Source of the DNA: Prorocentrum cordatum
Lineage: Eukaryota; Sar; Dinophyceae; Prorocentrales; Prorocentraceae
NCBI GenBank assembly: GCA_963575745.1
Contig: CAUYUJ010000891.1
Coordinates: 302,639-366,638 of the forward strand
Reading direction: 5' to 3'
Length of the DNA: 64,000 bases
The notes under the pieces are model-generated. The model was not told the origin of the DNA, ran no database searches, and worked only from the letters and a program-made list of their open reading frames with translations. The translations under genes were made by a program, and so were the position numbers. The stretch's first letter is position 1. The number at the start of each line of letters is the position of its first letter. This document shows, piece by piece, positions 31,382 to 42,079 of the stretch.

Positions 31382-31539
31382 CGGCTACACGTAAGAGTAA
31401 CCCTTCGCCAGAGTGACCTTTGGTGCGGGCCCATTGGGGTCCCCCGATCGCCGAACGCTGTGGTTGGGTCCCCCCGCGGCCCCGCGAAAGCCGCGCACCA
31501 AAGGTCACTCTTACCCAGGGTCACTCCTGCGTGTAGCCG
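31382..31539 (+). mobile_element. MITE-like element A, copy 2
   Basis: CGGCTACACG and CGTGTAGCCG are perfect 10-base inverted ends, extended by TAAGAGTAACCC / GGGTCACTCCTG. Interior matches copy 1 with a 20-base deletion. Confidence 0.8.
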
Positions 31540-31674
31540 AAGACAGGACGGGCGACACCACCACCACCAGGAAGCCCACCTCCAGCGAGGGGGTCCGCGA
31601 TGCCTCCCTGAGCAGGGGACCGGGGATGTCTCGAACGAGAGGGGGGGCGTGTGGTGTCGCCTTTAACCTTTTCT

Positions 31675-31715
31675 CGGAGGAGGAGGAGGAGGAACAAGAC
31701 GACGTGTCAGGAGGA
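31675..31715 (+). repeat. GGA-rich tract
   Basis: GGAGGAGGAGGAGG runs with AACAAGACGACG interruption. Confidence 0.7.
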
Positions 31716-31774
31716 GGACGCGGGACGTGAGAGGACGTCGGAGGAGCAGGAAGTGGAGGATGTGAGAGATGGGA

Positions 31775-31793
31775 AGGATGATGATGCTGCTGA

Positions 31794-31824
<31 letters not shown>

Positions 31825-31859
31825 GATGGTGATGGTGATGGTGATGGTGATGGTGGTGG

Positions 31860-31897
<38 letters not shown>

Positions 31898-32075
31898 GTG
31901 ATGGTGATGGTGATGGTGATGGTGATGGTGATGATGATGATGATGATGATAATGGTGGTGTTGGTGGTGGTGATGAGGAGGAGGATGAGGATGAGGATGA
32001 GGATGCTGATGATGCTGCTGATGATGATGAAGCTGGTGATGATGAGGATGATGATGATGATGAGGAGGAGGAGGT
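31775..32075 (+). repeat. (GAT)n/(GGTGAT)n microsatellite
   Basis: About 300 bases of GAT with GGT GAT and GAG GAT phases; poly-Asp/Met frames are artefacts. The inverse ATC/CAT array lies at 33040-33500. Confidence 0.95.
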
Positions 32076-32119
32076 GCACATCACATCACCAGCATCTCAT
32101 GAACAGCCTCAACACGTCG

Positions 32120-32320
32120 AGATACACCCAGTACCTGACCAGTACAGCATATACCCAGACCCAACTGTCCGCGGCGGCATGCGTTTCTCCCACGCAGTAC
32201 AGGACACCTCTCACGCTTGTCGTGGCCCCATGTGGAACTCAACCGAAAGTGGTACCCATAACGCGGTACTCACCTCCGCATATGGTTGGGTCCCTCGCCC
32301 GGATAATTTGGGTCAGTCGG
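32120..32320 (-). repeat. Short copy of the 90-95 bp satellite end
   Basis: ACCTCTCACGCTTGTCGTGG, CCATGTGGAACTCAACCGAA, CGCGGTACTCACCTCCGCAT and GGTTGGGTCC match 40280-40350 and 42800-42930. Confidence 0.65.
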
Positions 32321-32424
32321 AGGTTTGGGCTCGCCCTTGCCGCTGCCACCCCCGCGCAGACCTCCGACGAGCCTCTATTCTTCGTAGGGTCTCACGACCC
32401 GGGAACGCTTGACTCTTTCCCTTT

Positions 32425-32582
32425 GTCCTCAGGAAGAGAAAAAAACACAGACACAATTGATCGTCGATTGCCCAGAACATGTTTCAAAAATATGGGAAGT
32501 GGGGAGGAAGACATAAACCCAGAACGTATGGGAAAGTATTGAGAATCCGGTTATTTGTATATATTTGTTTGTGTGTCCTAGG
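32425..32582 (+). repeat. Dispersed repeat, copy of 29445-29600
   Basis: Same order of GAAAAAAACACAGACACAAT, ATATGGGAAGTGGGGAGG and TTGTGTGTCCTAGGG. Confidence 0.8.
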
Positions 32583-33039
32583 GCGTCTTCATGTCCAGGT
32601 TTCCATGTTGAGTCATCATTTGTTAACTGTCCCATGCCTCAAGCAATGATTTCCAGAGGCAGGCGGCGCCGCATCCCCCGAGGCGGCACTGATGCTCAAG
32701 CCTCTGGGCCAGGGGGGCCTCCCGCCCACGAGGATTTCCCCCCTGCGGACCTGTTCCTGGAGGGCGCTCTGGCCAGCGCTTCGAGGCGGAATCCAGCCAC
32801 GGTGACCGGGAGGCCCAGAGCCCCGCCGAGGCCGAAGCCGAACAGCAATTTCCGTTCTCGAAGTTCGATCCTCGAACCGTCCGCCTCCTCCGTGTGAGGA
32901 TCCATTCCCAGACATGATCGCGTCGTTTAAAAACATCAGGACGTTTTTTCCCCACATCCACAGTGGGTATCTTGTTTTCTCTGCACACGCCGCGCAGGAT
33001 CTCACACACCCCCTGTCCTCTCTCTCTCTCTCACTCACC

Positions 33040-33330
33040 ATCATCGCCATCATCTTCACTTTCAACCACCATCATCGTCATCACACGCACACACCCATCA
33101 TCATTACCATCATCAACATCATCAACCGCCACCACCGTCATCACTAGTCATCATCATCCTCATCATCATCGTCACCATCATCACCACTCGATCACCCACT
33201 CACTCACTCAATTACTCACTCATCCTCAGTAGGCTTCGGAGGCAGTGGTCCTCCGACGGGTGGACCGCCATCACTCTCAACATCACCGTCACCATCTCCA
33301 TCATAATCTCTCGATCGCCCACTCAGTGGC

Positions 33331-33363
<33 letters not shown>

Positions 33364-33371
33364 CATCATCC

Positions 33372-33402
<31 letters not shown>

Positions 33403-33500
33403 TATCCTCATCTTCATCATCATCATCATTATCATCATCATCATCAGCATCATCATCATCATCATCATCATCATCAGCATCATCATCATCACTCATTTAT
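33040..33500 (+). repeat. (ATC)n/(CAT)n microsatellite with CACTC islands
   Basis: CATCATC blocks at 33040-33185 and 33325-33500, with CACTCACTCACTC and unique sequence between. Preceded by (TC)n at 33018. Confidence 0.9.
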
Positions 33501-33539
33501 CACACACTCATCATCTTCATTCGCTCACGCATCATTTCG

Positions 33540-34790
33540 TCATCAGGCGGGAGCCTCTGAGTGAATTGCGAGGAAGTCTCATGCGGGAGCCCCCTCCCTA
33601 TGGGGCCCGCAGATCATGTTACTAATCCGAGCGGGTCATCGGAACCCTGTAGCTGTCGTCACTTTTGGGCCTCTGAGGCTTGAATATGCAGGAAATATCA
33701 GGCGGGAACCTCGTGTGTGAGTGAATTGCGAGGAAGTCTCAGACGGGAGCCCCCTCCCTATGGGGCCCGCAGATCATGTTACTAATCCGAGCGGGTCATC
33801 GGAACCCTGTAGCTGTCGTCACTTTTGGGCCTCTGAGGCTTGAATATGCAGGAAATATCAGGCGGGAACCTCGTGTGTGAGTGAATTGCGAGGAAGTCTC
33901 AGACGGGAGCCCCCTCCCTATGGGGCCCGCAGATCATGTTATTAATCCGAGCGGGTCATCGGAACCTTGTAACTGTCTTCACTTTTGGGCTCTTGAGGCC
34001 TGGATATGGAGGAAGTATCAGGCGGGAGCCTGGTCTCTGAGTGAATTGCAAGGATTATTAATCCGAGCGGGTCATCGGAACCTTGTAGCTGTCGTTACTT
34101 TTGGGCCTTTGAGGCTTGAATATGAAGGAAGTCTCGAGCGGGAACCTGGTCTGTGAGTGAATTGCGAGGAAGTCTCAGGCGGGAGCCCCCTCCCTATGGG
34201 GCCTGCAGATCATGTTATTAATCCGAGCGGGTCATCGGAACCTTGTAACTGTCGTCACTTTTGGGCCTTTGAGGCTTGAATATGCAGGAAGTATCCGGCG
34301 GGAGCCTCGTCTGTTAGTGAATTGCGAGGAGGTTTCACGCGGGAGCCCCCTCCCTATGGGGCCCGCAGGTCATGTTATTAATCCGAGCGGGTCATCGGAA
34401 CCTTGTAACTGTCGTCACTTTTGGGCTCTTGAGGCCTGAATATGGAGGAAGTATCGGGCGGGAGCCTCGTTTCTGAGTGAATTGCGAAAACGTCTCACGC
34501 GGGAGCCCCCTCCCTATGGGGCCCGCCGATCATGTAATTAATCCGAGCGGGTCATCGGAACCCTGTAACTGTCGTCACTTTTGGGCTCTTGAGGCTTGAA
34601 TACGAAGGAAGTCTCGAGCGGGAGCCTCGTCTGTGAGTGACTTGCGAGGAAGTCTCAGGCGGGAGCCCCCTCCCTATGGGGCACGCATTTCATGTTCGAA
34701 CCCGAGCGGGTCATCCGAGCGAGCTTTTTGGGCTCCTGGGCTTCTGCGGCCTGAACACGGGGGAAGTATCAAGGGGGAACTTTGTCTGTG
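33540..34790 (+). repeat. 160-bp satellite, about eight copies
   Basis: The segment CCCCTCCCTATGGGGCC recurs at 33591, 33751, 33911, 34187, 34347, 34507 and 34667: exactly 160 bases apart, except one unit of 116 lost between 33911 and 34187. Each unit also carries AATCCGAGCGGGTCATCGGA and CACTTTTGGGC. The array decays into the 5' side of the helicase pseudogene. Confidence 0.95.
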
Positions 34791-35218
34791 GGCGGTGCGG
34801 GTAGCCCCGTCAGAGGACCGTCTCCTGTCGTCACTTGGAGGTCTGAGGACGGATTTTAGAATTCGCTCCTGCGGCCTGAATGCCGGGGAGTTACCAAGCG
34901 GGAGTCTCGTCTGTCTGAACTGGTCGCGGGCAAAATTGTTGTTGTCATGGGCCTGCGTGCCCGAAAGGGCGATTGAGAAGTCCGGGTAGCATCGTCCGAG
35001 CTGGTCGTCGGCAAACTTGTTGTAGTCATGCGACAGGATGGAGGTCCGAGAGGCTCCGCCGCCCCACGGCCGCGGCGTCCGAGAGGGCGACTGAGGAGCT
35101 GACGATGACGACGACGAGACAGCGGCCGGGCGCAGGGGTAGCCCCTTGCGTCCGGGCCGGGGGTGGTAACCCATCCTCGGCCGAGTCGTGTCCCCCGTCG
35201 TCGACGGACAAGGGCGCC

Positions 35219-36745
35219 ATGATGGTCGTGGCCTTCTCGAACGCGCAGGCGAAGAACATCTCCACGGAGACTTTGAAGGCTAGAACGCTGCACAACGCCT
35301 GTGCCCTGCGAGTCCAGAAGTACATCAACGCGAAGATGAGACCAGGGGGTATGCAGAAGAGGTTGAAATGGCTGTGGGAGCACGTCCGCGTTCTGGTCAT
35401 CGAGGAGGTCAGCATGGTGGCGGCAGCTCTGTACAACGCGCTGGACCTTCGCGCCTGCCACGGACGCAGTGACACGCACGACGTGCAGGAGTCCACCTAC
35501 AAGCGGCCGCACCACCACCTCGGACGCGTCCCCATCGTGCTGCACCTCGGCGATTTCCTGCAGCTGAAGCCCACCGGCAGCATCGGGCTCCTGACGGACG
35601 CGAACGAGCGCCTGGACGACGGAAAAGGGTCGTACAAGTACGCGGAGCCGCCGACGGTGGAGATCCAGCACGCCACCAGGGTCTTCTCTCAGATCCCTTG
35701 CGTCTTCGAGCTGAAGGGCACAAAGCGCTTCGAGCCAGGGGGCCCTCTGATCGCGTTCTTGGGCTGCATGCGCGAGGGCAAGCGCTTCCCACCAGAAGTC
35801 TAGTCTGCCTGAGAAAAAACGTTAGCCTCGGACAACCACGGCGTCCTGGACCCACGGCACCAGCACGAGGATTTCCGGCTCGGCTACGGCATGGGCATAT
35901 ACTGGGTGACGCTGGCGAGGTGGATCAACGCGCGCGCTCGTCACGACGCGCGGCGCCTCGGCGCACTCCTCGTTTTCCTGCAGGCCGTAGACGAGTGCGG
36001 CACGATTCAAGGCGACCCAGACGCTGGCCGGCGCCTCCTGAACGTCCCGAACATGCACAAGACGGGAAACATCCACGGCGTCTTACCGGCACACGTCGGC
36101 GCGGAGGTCCGGTTCACGGCCGCGCAGGAGGAGCTGAAGAAGAAGTTGGGGCTCGCGCAGGAGCAACGGGCCACCGTCGTGTCCTTCGAGTTTCACGCAG
36201 ACGACGAGCGGGACTACGAGGAGTGCGCGCCGGGCCAGCTCTTCCGCCCCCGCTTCCTACCGCAGGGAATCTGGCTGCAGGTGCGCGGCTTCCAGGAGTC
36301 CCCGATCTACAAGGAGGTCGCCGAGGTGCTGCTGCAGGGCGCCGATGGCGTTGCCGACGACGGCGAGGCCGAAGCGCGGGCGAGGAGCTTGCTCATGTTC
36401 AGGCCCAGCGAGCAGGAGTTTACGTGGCAAAGCTCGGGGGCGCACGCTGTGCGCCGCTCGGGGTTCACCCTGACGCATGCGTCCTACCTGACCTTCACGC
36501 TGTCGCAGGGCCAGACGCTGCGCAACGGCGTTGCCATCGACTGCGCCAGGGATGAGGACGCTGGCCTCACGGGCATGTCGGACGAGATGTGGTGGCTGCA
36601 CCTCTACGTCATGTGCCCCCGCGCCACGCGCGTGCGGAACTTGCTGATCCTGCGGCCGCCCGCGCGAGAGTTCCTGGAGCGCGGGCCGCCGGCGTCGCTG
36701 CGGAAGGCGCTCCAGGAGTTCGACAAGAGAGCGGTGGAGGGCTGA
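35219..36745 (+). pseudogene. PIF1-like helicase, 5'-truncated, two in-frame stops
   Basis: One frame holds PIF1/RecD-type superfamily 1 helicase motifs in order: AFSNAQAKNI and TLHNACAL near the start, VLVIEEVSMV (Walker B, about 35390-35420), PIVLHLGDFLQLKP (motif III, about 35530), and in the second half HASYLTFTLSQGQTL plus MWWLHLYVMCPRATR (motifs V/VI, about 36470-36640). The Walker A GxxGxGK segment and everything before it are absent; the 160-bp satellite lies there instead. TAG at 35801-35803 and TGA at 35810-35812 cut the frame, which otherwise continues. A 28-base GT-AG intron over the stops would shift the frame, so I reject it. Such helicase copies are often mobile-element or retrocopy derived; no ends are visible. 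Confidence 0.8.
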
Positions 36746-37079
36746 GGCGGAGCAGCTCGCGGCAGAGCTGGGCTTCGTGCTGCCGCCCGCCTGAGCGCCG
36801 CGGCGCGCGCCTAGAGGCCCGCGGGGTTGTCCCAACGGCTGGATCCCGCGCCCCTGCGGCCTGCGAGGTTGCCCCGACGGCCTGGCCCGAAGGGTTGCCC
36901 CGACGGTTTCGCGATCTAGCCGTCGGCAAACGCGCGCGTGCTGGCCGACGCGGCGACGGCGCCGAGGAAAATCGAGTTGCTTGCCACGGCCAGGGGGAAC
37001 GAGAGGTGCACATGGAAAAAAAGCAGGATGAGGAGGGAAGGGGCATGGGGGAGGGCGACGACGACGAGGAGGTGGCGCG

Positions 37080-37150
37080 AGAGGAGGAGGGGGAGGAGGA
37101 GGAGGAGGAGGAGGAGGAGGAGGAGGAGCAGGAGGAGGAGAAGTAGGAAG
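37080..37150 (+). repeat. (GGA)n tract
   Basis: GGAGGAGGAGG with GAGGGGGAGG start; poly-Glu frame is an artefact. Confidence 0.9.
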
Positions 37151-37249
37151 AGGAATAGAATGAGGAAGAGAGGGCAGTGCAGAGGGCGAGAGGAGAGGGT
37201 GTCCGCCAGGGGGAGGAGGAAAGGGCAAAGGGTAAGCTAAACAGATTCT

Positions 37250-37415
37250 CATGTGGGGTCCGACCGTCGGAGTAATTTGGGTAAATTTCGGCCTCGGGGG
37301 GCCCTCGCCGGGCCTCGGGACCGCCGAACAACGATTCAGGATGAAGAACGGGTCCCTGGGAAAGGGTCGGAACTTCCAGGGACCCCGTATTGCAAAAATC
37401 ATCACGTCACATGTT
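37250..37415 (+). repeat. Dispersed CTCAGGATGAAAA family copy (clear)
   Basis: GGTAAATTTCGGCCTCGGGG, GGGCCTCGGGACCGCCGAAC, GATTCAGGATGAAGAACGGG, TCCCTGGGAAAGGGTCGGAA, CCAGGGACCCCGTATTGCAA: the fullest copy, useful as family reference. Confidence 0.75.
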
Positions 37416-37914
37416 TGGGTCTTGCTCGCGCGACAAAGTAGCTAGTAGCCAGCACCATCCACAGGCAACATCCTCATCCACCCGGTCTTTTGTGGGCCCG
37501 ACGCGTGTCCGCAGAGGTGGTTCGTTCGTTCAGTCTCCCACCTCGTGCGTAGGGCAGGTTCGTGTCGTGACGACGCGGCGGCCACCCCAGCGCGGGCTCT
37601 TAAGGTCGGTCGTCGCCAGTGGCCCCAGAACCGGCCAACCTGGAACGATCTGGCCATGAAAAAAACACCGGTCGTGCGAGATCGACCGATCCACGCGGTG
37701 TCAGAAACCAGAGCTGGGGTCGCTGCGACGTGCAAGCAGGCAGTCCGATCGAGCCAACGCTCGGCCCAGGGTCGGGCGCGACTGGGCTAAGTCTCAAGCA
37801 CCATTGTCGGCGCCCGAAGGTACAACTGCGTCCTCGCATCCAGGAAAGTGATCGCTTGACATCGGCTCGGAAGTCCCTGTTGCAAACAACGGCCTCACTG
37901 TATCATTGGCTTCG

Positions 37915-38110
37915 TCAGCGTTGCCCTCGTCGTCGTCGCTGCCGTCGTCGGCGTCGTCGTCGTCGGCGTCGGCGTCGTCGTCGTCTTCGTCAACGTCGTC
38001 GTCGTCAACGTCGTCGTCGTCGTTGTCGGCGGCGGCGTCGTCGTCGTCGGCGTTATCGGCGTCGTCGGCGTCGGTGTCGTCGAGGACGCCGGCGTCGTCG
38101 CTGTCGTGCG
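37915..38110 (+). repeat. (GTC)n/(GTCGTCGGC)n microsatellite
   Basis: GTCGTC with GGC and AAC interruptions over about 190 bases; poly-Ser/Asp/Arg frames are artefacts. Confidence 0.95.
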
Positions 38111-38119
38111 TCACGACAA

Positions 38120-38295
38120 GACGTTGCCGTGAGCACTGCCCGGCCGGAGAGCTCCGCGCGCGCCGCGGGGCTCGAGAGGCTACGGCCCGGCGGCGCGGAG
38201 CCTCCGGCGGACTGGCTGCACCCTGCGGCGCGGAGCTCGGCGCCGGGGCGGGGCCGACTGGGCACCTCTGCGCGGGGCCGCAGGGGGGAGTGAAC
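38120..38295 (+). other. Exon-like GC island
   Basis: After GTGCGTCACGACAAG one frame reads SARAAGLERLRPGGAEPPAD and continues GC-rich to about 38290. No domain. Confidence 0.22.
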
Positions 38296-38546
38296 GGCAG
38301 CTCGACTGCACGCGTGCGTCGGAGCCCCGAGTCATCGGGGCCGGGGGCGGTCAGGGGCAGCTGCGGATTCGCGCCGCGGGGGCCCAAAGCGGAGTTACCC
38401 TGGACCGCAGCTCTCCCGGATAATTCGGCCGTCCAACCCTCCCGAGCCATCAGGGCTGGGGTCGGTCAGGGGTAACTACAGAGTCGCTCCTCGGAGGCCC
38501 AAACCGGTGTTACCCTGGACCTCGGCTATCCCAGATAATTCGTGCG

Positions 38547-38728
38547 TCCAAGAAATGGTGACCCTTTGCAGAAGTGACCTTTGGCGCGGGCCTACAAGGG
38601 TCCACCGATCGCCGAGCGCGATGCGGTAGTAGCGTCTTGCGCGCTTGTGTTTGGTCCCCTAGCGGCCCCTCCAAAAGCTGCGCACCCAAAGTCACCCGAC
38701 TGTTACCCAAGGTGTTCTTGTGTAATCG
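38547..38728 (+). mobile_element. MITE-like element A, copy 3 (diverged ends)
   Basis: Interior (GTGACCTTTGGCGCGGGCC, CCGATCGCCGAGCGCGATGC, GTAGTAGCGTCTTGCGCGCT) matches copy 1 closely; terminal repeats have decayed. Element B follows 26 bases later. Confidence 0.75.
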
Positions 38729-38753
38729 AACAGCGGTACCGCTGCTCGTCTCT

Positions 38754-38939
38754 AGGCCTCCTTGATGGGGCCCAAGTAGATGGGGTCAGAGGACCGCTCC
38801 GCATCGCCGATGCATCGCCGATGCGGCTCAATGCGGAGCCCGATCGTCTCTGCGCCGGCGGCGCCGATGCATCGCCGACGTATCGGCGATGCTGCGCGAC
38901 CCTCCAAGCCCATCTGTTCGGACCTCATCTAGGAGGCCT
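38754..38939. mobile_element. MITE-like element B, copy 2 (diverged)
   Basis: AGGCCTCCTTGATGGGG at the left and CTCATCTAGGAGGCCT at the right pair imperfectly; the interior has GCATCGCCGATGCATCGCCG palindromes as in copy 1. Confidence 0.75.
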
Positions 38940-39363
38940 TTATCGTCTAGGAAAGCCTGAGTCGCCACCAGAAGGGTCTCGATGTATACACCACATCGCA
39001 CGGTCGGCTGAGGAGCCAATGAATTCGGCGAAGGGATTCGGTGTACAGACGCTCCAGCGTCCCGCAGGTTGGGCAACTGGGGCGTCTATACACCGAGCTC
39101 CTTGGCCGTGCAGACGACGTGACGGCTGAGGAGGAGGAGAAGGCGGAGGAGGAGGAGGTTCCTCGAGATTCTGGTTAGAGCGCACCCAGGGAAAGGCCCA
39201 GGGATAACAGCGGCATCGGCACCTGTGCCCAGGCCGATCCTGGGCGAAGGGGATCGGTGTCGACGCCCTCCCGGCTTGGAAGGCGCATAGTCCGCTCTTG
39301 GCCCAGAATGGACCTTTCTCCAGGGTCGGTTGGAGGGTTTCTCCGAAAGGCTTAGGCGACCCG

Positions 39364-39550
39364 TCGTCCTCCTCCTCCTCCTCCTCCTCCTCCTCCTCCT
39401 CCTCCTCCTCCTCCTCCTGCTCCTCCCTCCTCCTCCTCCTCCTCCCTTCCTCCTTCTCCTCCTCCTCCTCCTCCTCCTCCTCCTCCTCCTCCTCCTCCGC
39501 CTCCTCCTCCCCCTCCCCCTCCTCCTCGTCCTCCTCCTCCTTCCCCTCCT
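39364..39550 (+). repeat. CTC tract
   Basis: Long CCT array with short TTCC and GCC interruptions. Confidence 0.95.
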
Positions 39551-39839
39551 CGCGTCGCCCACGGCTCCGGGGGAAACCGTGCTCCCCTCACGTGAGGAGA
39601 GTGGCCTCTTCGTGTGGGGGCGGAGGGCGGCCCGTTGTGCGATGAGGCAGCACGCCTCGTGAGGCAGTCCTCTCGCGCGGGCTCGCTTCTCTGCTGCCCA
39701 TGGCTCCGGGGCTCCTCGGTCATCGCTTCTGGGGGCACACGCCGTCGGGCCACGGGGCCGGCAACAAGACCGGCCCAAGACGAGAACCTGGGCCCCTCGT
39801 TTTGTCGGGAGCTCCGGGAGCTCACCTCGTGCCCGAATC

Positions 39840-40070
39840 ACGGCGGCGGAGGTTTGAGGAGAAGAGTGAGGAGAGGGGGAGGAGGGAGGAGGAGGGAGGA
39901 CGGGAAGGAAGGGAGGGAGGAGGAGGATGCGGAGGCGGGCGGTGTTTTCCAACCATCCTGTGGTGTTCGGTCCTCGTTTTGAAGCGACAGCGCCCCGCGT
40001 TCCTCACTCCCTCCCTCCTCCTCCCCCTCCGTCCTCCCATCCCTGCCTGTGCCCTTTGCGTGTCTCTGTT
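39840..40070. other. Stretch without supported gene
   Basis: Purine-rich then mixed DNA between the CTC tract and the satellite; open frames lack protein-like features. Confidence 0.4.
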
Positions 40071-40071
40071 T

Positions 40072-40355
40072 CGGCACACCCCTGATTTCGTGTGGCACCA
40101 CAGGGAGCTCCACCGAAGGCCCCAGTGGTACCGGTCGCATCCGTCTCCGGTATCCATTTCAGCACACTCCTCACGCGTGTCGTAGCCCCATAGGCATCTC
40201 CACCGCGACGGCCCCAGTGGCAGCGTAAGCATGCGTCCTCCGTGCCAAAGTCGACACACCCTTCACAGGGTTCGTCGCTCCACATGGAGCTCCACCGAAA
40301 ATGATGTTCCCAACCGCGGTACTCACAATTACATACGGCTGGGTCCTTCGGCGGG
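40072..40355 (-). repeat. 90-95 bp satellite, short array
   Basis: Three units with GGGAGCTCCACCGAAGGCCC, CGCATCCGTC and GGCACACCCC, ending in CGCGGTACTCACAATTACAT and GGCTGGGTCC, the same terminus as 42080-42930. Confidence 0.8.
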
Positions 40356-40884
40356 ATCTGTTTGTTATTCACGGGCCTTCTGTGGGTGGTGGGTTCGTGC
40401 TCACGCCCGCGTTCGCCTCGAAACCATGGCCAGACTGCGGACCTTGGTGCAGGTCATGAGGCCGAGGAGGTGGGGCGAGGAATGAGGAGGCGAGTGTGGT
40501 CATCCGTCTCCCTGATTGAAATCCAGAGGGGCGGCTACTCTTTCTGTAAATGCGTACCCCCATGGGGGCGAAGTGCCCATAAGAGGCAGCCGTGTCGGGA
40601 GAGCTCCGAGTCCCCACTGCGCGGAAAATCGGGCCATCGGCAGTTTCGGGAGGAGGAGTTGGAGGAGGCCGCAGAACATGTTCGCAGTCCGTCGATCGGG
40701 TGGGTGGCAAAGAGGGGTGACCTAACTTGGGACTGAAGAAACGGGCCCCAAAAGGGCCCTTCTTCGATATCCCCTATTTAAGTCACCTCCCATTACCACC
40801 CGCCCAAGTCGAGGAGGTCTCGACCAGGCCTTGACCAAGGGTGGGCAGGATCCTGACACCTCGTTCTCTTTTTTTTGTGTTTCT

Positions 40885-40975
40885 CTCTCTCTCTCTCTCT
40901 CTTTTCTTTCGCTCTCTCTCTCTCTCTACCTCTCTCTCTTTCTCTCTCTTTTCTATCTCTCTCTCTATATATATT
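40885..40975 (+). repeat. (TC)n microsatellite ending in (TA)n
   Basis: CTCTCTCT runs with short TTTC breaks, then ATATATAT at 40966. Region 40490-40870 before it has no recognisable gene. Confidence 0.95.
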
Positions 40976-41179
40976 ATTCCTCGGGTATGGGTTGGAATGT
41001 CGACGCCCCGTAAGAGAAGAGCGACACAGAGCGGGACAGACGAGGGAGCGACGGCAGCGCCGCAGCGACGGCGGCACCGCCAGTTGGGACGCTACGCGCG
41101 AGCTGCTGAAGTCCGCTCTGCCCTGAAATTCCAGCGTTCGGCTGCGCAAGGAACAACTCGGCGGCAAACCCGAAACGGG

Positions 41180-41300
41180 TCCTGAGGTTTTCCGCCGTTT
41201 TCGGGCTTTCGGGGCCCTCCAAGGGCCCTGGGACTGTCAGAAAACAACTCAGGATGAAGAACTCGTCCTGGGGAAGGCCCCAGGGTCCAGGACTGAGAGG
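41180..41300 (+). repeat. Dispersed CTCAGGATGAAAA family copy
   Basis: GGTTTTCCGCCGTTTTCGGG, AACTCAGGATGAAGAACTCG and GGGGAAGGCCCCAGGGTCC; followed at 41310-41430 by relatives of the 9629 hairpin arm. Confidence 0.65.
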
Positions 41301-41439
41301 GGGCGGGCCTTCTCAGAGGGCTCGGAAGTTCCCTGGCCTTCTGACAAGTTTTCGAAGCTTTCCCCTCAGACACAGAAAACCTGTCAGGTGGCAGCAGGGC
41401 TTCTGAGAAGCCCCGCCGCCTTCTAAGAAAGCCTTCGCC

Positions 41440-41990
41440 TTCTCTCTTCCCCCCCTCGCTCGCAGCCGAACAGCAGCCGTAGACCTTCGTGGGAAATCAT
41501 GACCAGCGCCCTGGGCCCCCCCGAGCGGGATCGATCCGTGAGGTTCCGTCGGGAGCCCCAGAGGCGTGCGAAGCCCACCCGGCGTGAAACAGTTGCGACA
41601 TCCGGATCTCAGGGCCAGATGTTCCTGGAGCCGGGCCCAGACATCCGACGTCGCTTCGACAGCTGGGGATGGCCTTCTCGCCCCGAGCCGTCTGCTTTGA
41701 CGGCCCCGGGGCCCGGCGAGGAGGACCCCTGGAGGCCGAAGACTGCTGAGGATTTGCCGCCGCGACCTGTGCACGATGCGAGGCGCCCAGACATCCTCCA
41801 ATCCGATTCTCTCGATCCGCGGCCCCAGAATCCCCGCCCTCCTCCCTGGGGGCAAGTGTCTCGCCCCGGAGCCACTCATGGCCTCTGTCCCGAGAAGGGG
41901 CCCCGCGAGGCAGAAATCGAAGATGGCAGGGGGGTCCCAGAGGTCGAATGTTCAGATGTTTCCCGCCCGTTCTGTGGTACTGGCCCACCG
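41440..41990. other. Stretch without supported gene
   Basis: Both strands have open frames (for example 41499 onward on +), but translations are Arg/Pro-rich with no domain. Confidence 0.35.
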
Positions 41991-42014
41991 CTTTGGAGGG
42001 ACAGCACCCCGCGT

Positions 42015-42066
42015 CTCCTTGCTCCTCCTCCTCCTCCTCCTCCTCCTCCTCCTCCTCCTCCTCCTC
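42015..42066 (+). repeat. CTC tract
   Basis: Pure CCT units just before the satellite array. Confidence 0.95.
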
Positions 42067-42079
42067 GTCCCCCTTCGGC

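Noticed and set aside
33540-34790. CRISPR array
   Set aside because: The repeats are head-to-tail 160-bp units without unique spacers, in a eukaryotic context and with no cas genes.
35798-35825. A 28-base GT-AG intron removing both stops in the PIF1-like gene
   Set aside because: Length is not a multiple of three, so removal would break the frame that is continuous on both sides; also too short for a normal intron.
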